Assembly: GCF_005221385.1 (NCBI RefSeq)
Contig: NZ_CP039904.1
Coordinates: 1,104,501-1,168,500 of the forward strand
Reading direction: 5' to 3'
Origin: Agrobacterium tumefaciens
GTDB lineage: Bacteria > Pseudomonadota > Alphaproteobacteria > Rhizobiales > Rhizobiaceae
DNA length: 64,000 nt
A model generated the notes under the pieces. The model saw nothing but the letters and a program-made list of their open reading frames with translations. It had not been told where the DNA came from and did not search any database. A program made the position numbers and the translations under genes. This document shows, in pieces, positions 26,575 through 34,989 of this stretch; position 1 is the stretch's first letter, and each line of letters opens with the position of its first letter.

Positions 26575-27213
26575 TTATGAATTTTTCAGATCCGGCGGTG
26601 CGGGGATGGCCTGGAAAAGCCCATCCGCCCCATCGACGATCAATACCTGCGCACCCGTATCGATCGTGTGACCGGATGCGGCCTGTGCGCGCAGGAAGTG
26701 AATATTGTCATGCCGGTCCTTGACCCGCACGGTGCCGGGCTTGCCCTGGTCAAGCGGCCCGATGGTGACGACGCCTGTGAGACCCAGAAAGTCGGCCTGC
26801 TCGAGCGCGTTGGTCTCATCGCGTGGAATGACCTTAGCAACAGCAAGGCTGAGCGACCGCGTGGCCGGAATGGCTGCGGCAATCGCGCCGGTCATGGCCA
26901 AAGGGAGCGGCAAGGGCCCGAGAAATATTGTGGAAGCGACCCCCTGAATGAAGAAACCGGTAACGGCAAAAACCGAAAGCAGAATGACCGCGAGAACAAG
27001 CAGCGGCACGCCGCCGGCGTTGAGCCAGGACATCCAGCTTCCCAGCAGCCCCGCTTCGGTATCGCCCGGCGCATGGTAGCTGAAACTGTCGTCCAGCAGA
27101 CCGGAGGCTGACACGCCGAGCAGGACCGAGACGAGTTCGACAATGCCGAGGCCGGCGACCGTCAAGAGGGCGATCCAGAAGGGGGCAGTGCCGGGCTGGA
27201 CAATGCCCTCCAT
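26575..27213 (-). CDS. yqiJ: YqiJ-like membrane protein with OB-fold domain
   Basis: 212 residues from ATG 27213, which overlaps the upstream gene's TGA by one base and has GGGAGGG upstream. Three to four hydrophobic helices (about 10-32, 66-92 and 96-115) are followed by a cytosolic NfeD-like OB-fold (LTGVVTIGPLDQGKPGTVRV, then QVLIVDGADGLFQAI). YqiJ/NfeD proteins pair with SPFH/flotillin proteins, and yqiK follows 28 bp downstream. Confidence 0.88.
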   Translation of the reverse strand: MEGIVQPGTAPFWIALLTVAGLGIVELVSVLLGVSASGLLDDSFSYHAPGDTEAGLLGSWMSWLNAGGVPLLVLAVILLSVFAVTGFFIQGVASTIFLGPLPLPLAMTGAIAAAIPATRSLSLAVAKVIPRDETNALEQADFLGLTGVVTIGPLDQGKPGTVRVKDRHDNIHFLRAQAASGHTIDTGAQVLIVDGADGLFQAIPAPPDLKNS

Positions 27214-28325
27214 CAACGTTCGCCCTCCCGGAAAGCCTTGAGCCGCGCCTCAATGGCGCTCTGGCGCTGCATGCGGCCTAACTCTTCCACCTCGGCTGCG
27301 CCGGTATTGGGTTTTGCCGGTGTGCCGGTCACCCTTTCGATCGCTTCCAGCGCCTCGGCCAGACGGCGGTCATTGCGCTGGGACGGGGTGGCGTCGACAC
27401 TGGCAGGTGCTGCGCGTTCGGCACGCTTGGCATCTTCGAGCCGCTTTTGCGCATCCGCCTTTGCAGAGGCGATGCTGCGCAAGGTGGTTTCCGCCTCGGC
27501 AATTTCGGCGGCATTCTCGAGGATCGCCTTGTTCAGCGCTTCGCGCTGTGCCTCCAGATCGATCTGCAACCCGGTTGCGGCGCGGGCCAGATCCTCGCGG
27601 CCGTTTTCCAGCCCGATCCTGATCTTGTCGTCGAGGTCGCTGATCTCTTCATCAAGATCGCCGGCCTTCGATTTGAGGCGATGGCCGGCGGCAACCGCTA
27701 CGCCGAGCGCCGCTCGCGCTTCCTCGGCGATTTTGGCAATTTCCCGCACGGCCTGCTGTGCGACTGCGACGGGATTGGACGCTTCCGCCGCATCGACGGC
27801 GTTGTTCATGACACCGGCGATGACACGCCCGAGTCGCCCAAGAATACCTTCATTGTTCATCGAAGCCTCCCTGTTCGGTTGGAAGCCGGTTTTTATGCCG
27901 GCATGGATGCTGATGGTTTCGCCCTCGAAAACGAGGCGCGCTTCTGAAAAGTCATTCCAGCCGTCGTGATAGCCAAGAACCGTGTAGGGCACGACGACCC
28001 GGCCCGAGAGGGTGGCGATGCTAAGGCTGTCAGGCCCTTTGACCGAAAACAGCTTGCTGTCGAGCGGGATGTCGCGCACCGGCTCCTGCGGATCACGTTG
28101 GCTGTGGTCGCGCAAAGCCAGCGTCACCATGCGGGATGGGAGACCTGTCTTGACCCTGATTTCTTCGTAAGCTGCGGCATGCAGCGCCACGAGGTTGGCG
28201 CCTTCTGTCTGATCGAGGATTGCCATCGCGCGTCGATAGGCAAGAAGCGTTTCTTCGAGGGAAGATCGATCTTCCCTTGAAAGATTGAGTGCCAGAACGA
28301 CGTTGGACAGAAGTTTCGTGCTCAT
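27213..28325 (-). CDS. pspA: PspA/IM30 protein fused behind a TnpB-like N-terminal domain
   Basis: 370 residues if started at ATG 28325. Residues 156-370 are PspA-like: RLGRVIAGVMNNAVDAAE, VREIAKIAEEARAALG and long coiled coils. Residues 4-150 resemble the N-terminal part of TnpB transposases: SLEETLLAYRRAMAIL, LHAAAYEEIRVKTGLPSRMV, SLSIATLSGRVVVPYTV and ARLVFEGETISIHAG; the RuvC nuclease and zinc finger are absent. Codon usage in both halves is similar and the frame is continuous. An internal ATG at 27860 has a strong GGGAGG site, so a 215-residue free PspA of normal length may also be made. First gene of the yqiJK operon. PspA coats stressed membranes. Confidence 0.8.
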   Translation of the reverse strand: MSTKLLSNVVLALNLSREDRSSLEETLLAYRRAMAILDQTEGANLVALHAAAYEEIRVKTGLPSRMVTLALRDHSQRDPQEPVRDIPLDSKLFSVKGPDSLSIATLSGRVVVPYTVLGYHDGWNDFSEARLVFEGETISIHAGIKTGFQPNREASMNNEGILGRLGRVIAGVMNNAVDAAEASNPVAVAQQAVREIAKIAEEARAALGVAVAAGHRLKSKAGDLDEEISDLDDKIRIGLENGREDLARAATGLQIDLEAQREALNKAILENAAEIAEAETTLRSIASAKADAQKRLEDAKRAERAAPASVDATPSQRNDRRLAEALEAIERVTGTPAKPNTGAAEVEELGRMQRQSAIEARLKAFREGER

Positions 28326-28331
28326 GTGAAA

Positions 28332-28360
28332 TATATAAAGCACTTCATTGGTGCTTTCAA
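28332..28360 (-). promoter_or_regulatory. Promoter with embedded palindromic operator
   Basis: Minus strand: -35 TTGAAA (28360-28355), 17-base spacer, -10 TATATA (28337-28332). A perfect palindrome AAAGCAC-N7-GTGCTTT (28337-28357) spans the spacer, as expected of a repressor site. The -10 ends 6 bases before the ATG at 28325, so the transcript would start at or near the start codon (leaderless). Confidence 0.6.
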
Positions 28361-28417
28361 GGGGCGGTGGCAGTTTTTTCAACCCTGCATAAGCTGATTT
28401 CCCGCTTCAGATGTAGT

Positions 28418-29956
28418 TTATGCCGTACCGAACCACCGGCTAGCGGCTTCCGTGAGTTCCTCCTTGTCAGGAGTTGACCCCGTGGCCCAGGCGACAATGC
28501 CATCGGGACGCACCAGCGCGGCGCTTAATCCGAGCAGGTCGACGGCATTGGCCGCCACATAAGCGATCCGTCCGGTCCAACGACCTGCAAGCGCTTCAAG
28601 TGATGCACCCACGCCAAAGTTCAAAAGCAGCGCTCTTCCTTCTCTCAGAAGTTCGCCGATCTTCCTTCCATCGGTCAGTACGAAATCCGGAACGCTGCGG
28701 CCGACAAGCGGATGTTGGCCGCCAAGCTCATAGCGCAGGGAAATACCCCAGACACGCTCGGCGAAATATGTCGCGCCATCGCGGGTCTCGATAAGGTCGC
28801 GGATGATGGTTTCCAGCGCCCTTGTGCTCGGGCTTGGACGCATGAGAGCGACCTGCGCGCGCGACCAGTCGAGGATCTGTGCTCCCACCGGGTGTCGCTC
28901 GCTGGTATAGGTGTCCAGCAATTCGGCCGGGGCATCCCCGCGGATTGCCGCTGCAAGTTTCCAGCCAAGATTGAGCGCATCACCCAGCCCGAGATTAAGC
29001 CCCTGGCCGCCAAGCGGGGAGTGGATATGTGCGGCATCGCCCGCCAGCAATATTCGGCCGTTGCGATAGGTCGTGGCCTGATAGGCGCGATCCGTCCATG
29101 TCGTTGCAAGTCTGAGGCCTGTGACCGTGACGTCGGTGCCAGAGACATGCCGCAGGACAGTCTGCACATGCTCCGGTGTCATCGCCTTGGTCCGGTGAAA
29201 CCGGCCGCCGTCGAAATCGACCATCGCGATGGTTCCGGGCTCTTGGTAGGTATACATGCCGGTTGGTGTGTAGTGACGGCCCGGGGCGAGTTTTTCCGGG
29301 TCCGCCATTTCGACCTCGACGGAATAGCCGGTAAATTCGGGATCGGTGCCGACGAAATCGAAGCCGCCCGCCTTGCGCACTGTGCTGCGGCCGCCATCGC
29401 AGCCAACGAGCCACCTTCCGTGAAATATCTGCCCACCGGCGTAAACGGTCGCACCCGTATCCGACTGCTGGACGCTCTCAACCCCAGCGCCGCGTCTGAT
29501 CTCGGCCCCCATCGCGGTTGCACGTCTTTCCAGAACGGCTTCGATCTCTTCCATGCTGGAGGCCATGGTCACCGGCGTCGAATCCGGCAAGCGATAGGTC
29601 CATTTCGACGCATCGATATTGTCGTTGAAGAACTGGATACCGGCGAAATGGCCGCCCGGGCGGCGGCGCTGCTGCATCCAGTGTGTGGTCAAGCCGTGGC
29701 TGTCGTTTGGCTGTTCTCTTGTCGGCAGATTTTTGGTTATGTCCTCGAGCAGGCCCCGGCGGTGGAAACTTTCGATGGTGGGCACGGAAAGACCGCGCAT
29801 GCCGAAGGGGAGTTTCTTAAGCGGCGACGAAGGATCGTGGGCCCGCTCCAGCACCAGTACCGAAACCTTCGCAAGGCGCAGCTCACAGGCGAGAAACAGG
29901 CCCACAGGACCAGCGCCAGCAATCACGACATCGTAAATCAGAGGGGTATTTGACAT
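28418..29956 (-). CDS. FAD-dependent aromatic monooxygenase
   Basis: 512 residues. Motifs of class A flavin hydroxylases: N-terminal FAD-binding DVVIAGAGPVGLFLACELR, the middle VGCDGGRSTVRK (DG motif) and GRILLAGDAAHIHSPLGGQG (GD motif); a C-terminal thioredoxin-like domain with LLLNFG, as in the RdmE/PgaE/MhpA group. Uses NAD(P)H and O2 to hydroxylate an aromatic or polyketide substrate in the cytoplasm. Single gene; its ribosome site (AAAGGAGC) is inside a predicted hairpin. Substrate unknown; drug inactivation (TetX-like) is an alternative role. Confidence 0.88.
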   Translation of the reverse strand: MSNTPLIYDVVIAGAGPVGLFLACELRLAKVSVLVLERAHDPSSPLKKLPFGMRGLSVPTIESFHRRGLLEDITKNLPTREQPNDSHGLTTHWMQQRRRPGGHFAGIQFFNDNIDASKWTYRLPDSTPVTMASSMEEIEAVLERRATAMGAEIRRGAGVESVQQSDTGATVYAGGQIFHGRWLVGCDGGRSTVRKAGGFDFVGTDPEFTGYSVEVEMADPEKLAPGRHYTPTGMYTYQEPGTIAMVDFDGGRFHRTKAMTPEHVQTVLRHVSGTDVTVTGLRLATTWTDRAYQATTYRNGRILLAGDAAHIHSPLGGQGLNLGLGDALNLGWKLAAAIRGDAPAELLDTYTSERHPVGAQILDWSRAQVALMRPSPSTRALETIIRDLIETRDGATYFAERVWGISLRYELGGQHPLVGRSVPDFVLTDGRKIGELLREGRALLLNFGVGASLEALAGRWTGRIAYVAANAVDLLGLSAALVRPDGIVAWATGSTPDKEELTEAASRWFGTA

Positions 29957-29961
29957 GAAAT

Positions 29962-29988
29962 GCTCCTTTGGTCGTTCGACCGGAGCAG
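29962..29988 (-). promoter_or_regulatory. Hairpin covering the monooxygenase ribosome-binding site
   Basis: Minus strand: TGCTCC-GGTCG-AA-CGACC-AAA-GGAGCA. The inner and outer stems pair perfectly with one AAA bulge, and the AAAGGAG ribosome site is in the 3' arm, 5 bases before the ATG at 29956. It could hide the site in RNA or act as a DNA operator. Confidence 0.5.
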
Positions 29989-30011
29989 TTCATCGTTTTG
30001 AGAACCACACG

Positions 30012-30050
30012 GACGAACAATTTGACGCCTTGACAGCGTCGTTGTTCGTC
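30012..30050. repeat. Inverted repeat in the LysR-monooxygenase gap
   Basis: GACGAACAA (30012-30020) pairs with TTGTTCGTC (30042-30050); inside, GACGC (30024-30028) pairs with GCGTC (30036-30040) around a CTTGACA loop. No T-run follows on either strand. It may be a regulator site about 60 bp upstream of the monooxygenase start. The rest of the 250-bp gap shows nothing recognisable. Confidence 0.45.
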
Positions 30051-30209
30051 GTGGGACTCATGCGCGGGGCATGGACAGAGCTTTCGTTTCCGAAAGGACT
30101 TGGGCTAGACCACACCAAGTCGTGCCTTTTTCGACATTTCTTCCATAACGCCGGAGCGGCCGGTCGGCAAGGCAAATCCAGCGCTTCGTCCATCCGGCAG
30201 CCTCATTCC

Positions 30210-31064
30210 TCAGGACCCGGGCCGATGTTCCCGGAATGCGGCGGCAAGTGTGCGCAACGCCTCGCGGGATCTGCTGTCGGTGAGGGTGGAGAACATCACG
30301 ACCTCGGTGGAGGGCAGCGACGGCAGGCCGAAGCGCTGGCTAACCTCGACCGTGCCGGGCGGTGCAAGACGGCAGGAAAAGGCGGAAATGGCAAGGCCGG
30401 CGGAGACCGCGGCCGTAACCATCGACGAGGTGCCGCCAAGAAACACCTCCGTCCAGGCAATGGCGGCCGAATCCAGCGCGCGGGCGGCAATGTTGCGCAC
30501 ACCGCAGGCGGGTGAAAGCGCGGCCAGCCGCAGGGGTTCGCCCTGACGGTGTTCGAATTGCGGAGCGGCGTACCAGCCGAAATGCTCCGGCCCCAGCACC
30601 TCGCCGTCGCGTCGGTCGTCTTCGCGCCGGATAATTGCGGCGTCGATTTCGCCACGGTCGAAGGCGTCCAGCAGCACACGGGAATTGTCCATGCGCACTT
30701 CGATCGTCAGTCCCGGATCATGGGCATTGAGCCGCGCCAGAAGGTTTGGCACCTCCGGCCCCGCAACATGGGCGGCAATGCCAAGGCCAAAACGGCGGCG
30801 CTGGAATGAAAGGCCGGCGAGGGCACGATCATGCGCGGCAAGGAATTCGCGGGCGGGCGCCAGAAACACCGCACCTTGCGCCGACAGCCGCACGGACCGG
30901 GGCGTACGCTCAAGCAGCCGTTGGCCCAGCCGGTCTTCCAGCCGCTTCAGCTTGACGCTGATGGCACCCTGCGTGGTTCCCAGAGCTTCGGCAGCGCGGG
31001 TGAAGCTTTGCAGATCGGCAATGGTGACAAAAGCCTCGACGGCATCCACATCCAGTGTGCGCAT
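30210..31064 (-). CDS. LysR-family transcriptional regulator
   Basis: 284 residues from ATG 31064, where the typical MRTLDVDAVEAFVTIADLQS start begins; the frame is open further upstream but overlaps the divergent promoter. The HTH is SFTRAAEALGTTQGAISVKL with the LLERTPRSVRLS wing. It is divergent from a DHA2 exporter (31198), so it probably controls it. The gap contains repeated CCAAT-type motifs that could be its target. Confidence 0.9.
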   Translation of the reverse strand: MRTLDVDAVEAFVTIADLQSFTRAAEALGTTQGAISVKLKRLEDRLGQRLLERTPRSVRLSAQGAVFLAPAREFLAAHDRALAGLSFQRRRFGLGIAAHVAGPEVPNLLARLNAHDPGLTIEVRMDNSRVLLDAFDRGEIDAAIIRREDDRRDGEVLGPEHFGWYAAPQFEHRQGEPLRLAALSPACGVRNIAARALDSAAIAWTEVFLGGTSSMVTAAVSAGLAISAFSCRLAPPGTVEVSQRFGLPSLPSTEVVMFSTLTDSRSREALRTLAAAFREHRPGS

Positions 31065-31197
31065 ATCAATAATTCCAATTTGTTGTCTCTGAAATAGCCA
31101 ATCATCCAATTCAGTTATGGTCAAGCTTTGGTTAGTTTGCGTCCGGTTCCGCAGACCGGATTTCGCTGTTGCGATCCGCTCCATGAAAGGCTGAAGA

Positions 31198-32718
31198 ATG
31201 ACCCTTGCCGTTACCGCACCCGCCGGCAGCAGAAGCGCCATGGCGCTCGCTGCCGTTTGTCTCTCCGCCCTGATGTTCGGACTGGAGATTTCCAGCGTTC
31301 CGGCGATCCTGCCGACACTCGAACAGATGCTGCATGCGGATTTCCGGCAGCTTCAATGGATCATGAATGCTTACACGATCGGCGTGACGGTGGTGTTGAT
31401 GGCGACAGGTGCGCTGGCAGACCGCTTTGGCCGCAAGCGCGTCTTCATTGCCAGCATTGTCGCTTTTGCACTTTCGTCCCTTGCCTGCGGAGTGACGGAA
31501 AATGTGATGGTGCTGATTGCGGCGCGTTTCCTTCAGGGACTGAGCGGCGGTGCGATGCTGGTGTGCCAGATTGCCATCCTGTCATACCAGTTCCGCACGG
31601 CCAGTGAGCGTGGCATGGCGTTCGGCTGGTGGGGCATCATTTCCGGCGTAGGGCTGGGGTTTGGCCCGATTATCGGCGGGGCCATCGTCGCGCTGTGGAG
31701 CTGGGAATGGGTGTTCCTCGTTCACGTGGCGCTCAGCGCGGGCACCTTGCTGCTCGCAGTGGGCGGCGTGAGAGAATCGCTTGATCCGGAAGCGACACGT
31801 CTTGATCTTGCCGGTATCGCCACGCTGTCGCTGGCCGTGTTTCTCCTTGCCTTTTTCATCACACAAGGCCCTGAACTCGGCTTTGCCAGCCAGGCGGCGC
31901 TATTGATCCTTGCGGGGTCCGTCGCGAGCTTCATCGCTTTTCTCATCGTGGAAAAGCTCACACCAAGGCCGATGTTCGATTTTTCCGTGTTCCGAATCCG
32001 GCCGTTTTCCGGAGCCATCATCGGCTCGGCGGCGATGAACATCAGTTTCTGGCCCTTCATGATCTATCTGCCGATCTGGTTTCAGGCGGGTCTCGGTTAT
32101 GACAGCGTCGCCGCCGGTCTTGGCCTGCTTGCCTACACGCTGCCGGCGTTGGTGATGCCGCCGCTGGCGGAGCGTCTGTCCCTGCGTTATCAGCCTCGCA
32201 TTGTCATACCGGCCGGGCTGTTCACCATCGGTCTCGGTTTCATGCTGATGAAATTGGGCAGCGGCATCGAAAATGCGAACTGGCTTACCATGCTGCCCGG
32301 CTGCATTCTTTCGGGCATCGGGCTTGGCTTGACCAACACGCCGGTCACCAACACGACCACGGGTGCGGTGCCGCCGGCGCGTTCCGGCATGGCGTCGGGC
32401 ATCGATATGAGTGCGCGCATGATCTCGCTCGCCATCAATATTCCGATCATGGGCTTCATTCTGGTTGAGGGCGTGCGCTCTTCGCTTCAGGCAAACCTGA
32501 CGCTCGATATGGATGTGAACACATTGCAATTGCTCGCTGAAAAGGTTGCGGCGGGAACTGCCGGATTCTCGGCGCAGGACGTTCCCGAAGTGCTCGTCCA
32601 TCAGGCGCTGGCGGATGGCTTCGGTCTGGTCATGCTTTATGCCGGTATCAGTGTCTGGCTGCTTGCCGCCATCAGCTTCCTGGTCTTCGGCCCGGTGCGA
32701 AAACCCGCCTCCGATTAG
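31198..32718 (+). CDS. MFS exporter, DHA2 (EmrB/QacA) family, 14 helices
   Basis: 506 residues. About 14 membrane helices; motif A is seen as GALADRFGRKRVF and motif C as GVGLGFGPIIGG, which mark a drug:H+ antiporter. The first helix ends in the DHA2-type VPAILPTLEQML and LQWIMNAYTI. It exports toxic organic compounds. Divergent from a LysR regulator, a common drug-inducible arrangement. No EmrA-like adaptor is encoded nearby. Confidence 0.92.
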   Translation: MTLAVTAPAGSRSAMALAAVCLSALMFGLEISSVPAILPTLEQMLHADFRQLQWIMNAYTIGVTVVLMATGALADRFGRKRVFIASIVAFALSSLACGVTENVMVLIAARFLQGLSGGAMLVCQIAILSYQFRTASERGMAFGWWGIISGVGLGFGPIIGGAIVALWSWEWVFLVHVALSAGTLLLAVGGVRESLDPEATRLDLAGIATLSLAVFLLAFFITQGPELGFASQAALLILAGSVASFIAFLIVEKLTPRPMFDFSVFRIRPFSGAIIGSAAMNISFWPFMIYLPIWFQAGLGYDSVAAGLGLLAYTLPALVMPPLAERLSLRYQPRIVIPAGLFTIGLGFMLMKLGSGIENANWLTMLPGCILSGIGLGLTNTPVTNTTTGAVPPARSGMASGIDMSARMISLAINIPIMGFILVEGVRSSLQANLTLDMDVNTLQLLAEKVAAGTAGFSAQDVPEVLVHQALADGFGLVMLYAGISVWLLAAISFLVFGPVRKPASD

Positions 32719-32797
32719 GGCGCCGCAGGCGAATGAGGCGCACCCCCACCGGTTTGCCGATAGGGGTGCGCGCTGGTCCTTGCAGGTTCTGCCGCTG

Positions 32798-33082
32798 TTA
32801 TTTCAGCTGTGTCACGGTCAATTTGCCATTCACCCGCTCGGCGACGAATTGCACTTTCGCGCCTTCCTGCAATTTCGCCAGCATGGCTTCGTCCTTGACC
32901 TCGAAGACCATGGTCATTGCCGGCATGTCCAGGTTTTTCAGTTCCTCATGGATAAGCGTGACCTTTTTGGCCTTGGTATCGAGTTTCTTCACCGTGCCGG
33001 CGGTGAATTCCTGCGCGAAGGCGCCGGCGGCAGAGGCGAGAAAGAGGGCTGCGGCGAGTGTGGTGTTGATGATTGTTTTCAT
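32798..33082 (-). CDS. CusF-like periplasmic copper-binding protein
   Basis: 94 residues with a clear Sec signal peptide (residues 1-23, TTLAAALFLASAAGAFA). The mature protein has the CusF five-strand barrel pattern: GTVKKLDTKAKKVTLIHEEL, LDMPAMTMVFEV (the Met-rich metal site) and VNGKLTVTQ. CusF binds Cu(I)/Ag(I) through His, two Met and Trp; here His and the MPAMTM methionines are visible, while the Trp seems to be Val or Phe. Last gene of the copper operon. Confidence 0.88.
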   Translation of the reverse strand: MKTIINTTLAAALFLASAAGAFAQEFTAGTVKKLDTKAKKVTLIHEELKNLDMPAMTMVFEVKDEAMLAKLQEGAKVQFVAERVNGKLTVTQLK

Positions 33083-33102
33083 GGGTCGGTTTCCTTGTTT
33101 GC

Positions 33103-33582
33103 TTATTTCTTGGCAACGGTGACATCGCCGTGCATGCCGGCGTCGTAGTGTCCGGGTACAAGGCAGGCGACCTTGAAGACGCCGTCATTGGTGAACCTCC
33201 AGACAATTTCTCCCGTCTTGCCGGGCGCCAGACGGATGGCGTTTGGATCGGCATGTTCCATCTCGGGGAATTTTTCCATCAGCCCCTTGTGTTCCATGAC
33301 CTTTGCTTCTTCATCGAGAACGAATTCATGATCGAGCTCGCCTTCGTTCTTGACGGTGAAGCGGATGGTCTGGTCCTTGCGGACCTTGAAGTTGTTAGGC
33401 GTGAAGATCATCTTGCCATCCGCCGTTTCTTTCATGCTGACGCGGATGGTCTGGGTGACTTTCGTGGCATCGCCGGGCTCGCCGACTGCCATGGCCTCGC
33501 TGTGTCCGCCGGCATGGCTACCGGCCGCCAGAGCGGGGGTCGCAAGTGCTGCCAGCACAAGGCCAAGAATTGCAGTGTTCAT
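33103..33582 (-). CDS. Periplasmic cupredoxin (CopI-like)
   Basis: 159 residues from ATG 33582, which starts a Sec signal (TAILGLVLAALATPALAA). A His-rich segment (HAGGHSEA) follows. The cupredoxin fold carries the type 1 copper ligands: His in ELDHEFVLDE, then Cys, His and Met in VACLVPGHYDAGMHG. It likely binds or shuttles copper in the periplasm, next to a multicopper oxidase and a CusF-like protein. Confidence 0.88.
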   Translation of the reverse strand: MNTAILGLVLAALATPALAAGSHAGGHSEAMAVGEPGDATKVTQTIRVSMKETADGKMIFTPNNFKVRKDQTIRFTVKNEGELDHEFVLDEEAKVMEHKGLMEKFPEMEHADPNAIRLAPGKTGEIVWRFTNDGVFKVACLVPGHYDAGMHGDVTVAKK

Positions 33583-33616
33583 GATGTTTTCCTCTATTGT
33601 TTGGGAATGTTGACGA

Positions 33617-34975
33617 TCAGCCATGGTTCGAATGGGCCGATGGGGGCTGCGTGCTTGCATCTTTGGCTTTGGGTGCGTCGGGCAGGTTACCCGTCCACTC
33701 AAAGGCCTGTGTACCGGGCGGATTTTGATACCAGCCCGGATCGGCGTAATCGCCCGCGGAGATACCTTCGCGGACCTTCACCACCGAAAACATGCCGCCC
33801 ATTTCGATGGGGCCGTGGGGACCCCAGCCGGTCATCATGGGCACGGTGTTTTCGGGTATCTCCATCGACATCTCGGCCATGTCAGCCATGCCGGCGGTGC
33901 CCATCGGCATGTATTCGGGGCGGATCTGCCGGATTTTCTTGGCGACTTCCTTCTTGTCGACACCGATGAATGTCGGGATTTCGTGACCCATGGCATTCAT
34001 GGTGTGGTGTGACTTGTGGCAATGGATCGCCCAGTCGCCCTCATATTTGGCGTCGAACTCGTAAGCGCGCATTGCGCCGACGGGAATGTCGATGCTGACT
34101 TCCGGCCATCGGGCCTCGGGCCGCACCCAGCCGCCGTCGGTGCAGGTGACCTCGAAGTCGTAACCATGCATATGGATCGGATGGTTGGTCATGGTCAGGT
34201 TGCCGACCCGCACCCGCACCCTGTCGTTTTTCGACACGACCAGCGGATCGATGCCCGGAAAGACCCGGCTGTTCCAGGTCCACAGGTTGAAATCGGTCAT
34301 CTCCATGACGCGGGGCACGTAAGTTCCCGGGTCGATGTCGAAGGCGCTGAGCAGGAACACGAAGTCCCGATCCACCGGCATGAACGCCGGGTCCTTGGGA
34401 TGGACGACAAAGAAGCCCATCATCCCCATGGCCATCTGCACCATCTCGTCGGAATGCGGGTGGTACATGAAGGTGCCGGATTTCACGAGATCGAACTCGT
34501 AAACGAAGGTTTTGCCGACCGGAATATGCGGTTGCGACAGGCCGCCGACACCGTCCATGCCTGAAGGCAGGATCATGCCGTGCCAGTGAACCGTCGTATG
34601 TTCGGGCAATTTATTGGTGACGAAGATACGTACCCGGTCACCCTCCACAGCCTCGATGGTCGGGCCGGGGGACTGGCCGTTGTAACCCCACAGATAGGCG
34701 GTCATGCCCTCGGCCATCTCGCGTTCCACCGGTTCGGCGACGAGGTGGAATTCCTTGACGCCGTTGTTCATCCGGAAGGGCAGGGTCCATCCGTTGAGGG
34801 TGACGACCGGGTTGTAATCCGGGCCGGTTGAGGGGCGGGTGGGTGTCTGGGTCGCAGCGCCTTCCATGCTGGCTGCTTCCGGCAGGCTCATATTGGACGT
34901 CTGCGCCCAGGTTTTGGAGGATACGAGCGCCGCGCCGGCGGCCCCTGCTCCAAGCAATTGTCTTCTGCTGAACAT
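33617..34975 (-). CDS. Tat-exported multicopper oxidase
   Basis: 452 residues from ATG 34975 (GGAAACGGGA upstream). Tat signal FSRRQLLGAGAAGAAL at the N-terminus. All copper clusters are visible: HWHGM and HPHSDEM in the first domain, HPIHMHGYDF and HCHKSHHTMNAMGH in the last. Probably a periplasmic cuprous oxidase giving copper tolerance (CopA/CueO role). A Met-rich stretch near residues 370-405 (MADMAEMSMEIPE) is typical of such copper-handling enzymes. Preceded by an OMF gene and followed by a cupredoxin gene. Confidence 0.92.
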   Translation of the reverse strand: MFSRRQLLGAGAAGAALVSSKTWAQTSNMSLPEAASMEGAATQTPTRPSTGPDYNPVVTLNGWTLPFRMNNGVKEFHLVAEPVEREMAEGMTAYLWGYNGQSPGPTIEAVEGDRVRIFVTNKLPEHTTVHWHGMILPSGMDGVGGLSQPHIPVGKTFVYEFDLVKSGTFMYHPHSDEMVQMAMGMMGFFVVHPKDPAFMPVDRDFVFLLSAFDIDPGTYVPRVMEMTDFNLWTWNSRVFPGIDPLVVSKNDRVRVRVGNLTMTNHPIHMHGYDFEVTCTDGGWVRPEARWPEVSIDIPVGAMRAYEFDAKYEGDWAIHCHKSHHTMNAMGHEIPTFIGVDKKEVAKKIRQIRPEYMPMGTAGMADMAEMSMEIPENTVPMMTGWGPHGPIEMGGMFSVVKVREGISAGDYADPGWYQNPPGTQAFEWTGNLPDAPKAKDASTQPPSAHSNHG

Positions 34976-34989
34976 TCCCGTTTCCTTTC

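Noticed and set aside
25044..26723. Long plus-strand open frame and repeated Ala/Glu codon blocks in the yqiK region, which could look like DNA repeats.
   Set aside because: The frame is antisense to the flotillin gene, and the repetition reflects the coiled coil (Ala, Glu, Arg-rich), with irregular units; not a CRISPR or tandem-repeat array.
28326..28420. Search for a sigma-54 (-24/-12) promoter before the PspA operon, as in enterobacterial psp.
   Set aside because: No GG-N10-GC element was found; a sigma-70-like promoter is present instead.
29990..30193. 67-codon minus-strand frame upstream of the monooxygenase as a gene or TetR remnant.
   Set aside because: It overlaps the inverted repeat, has no recognisable domain and no ribosome site.
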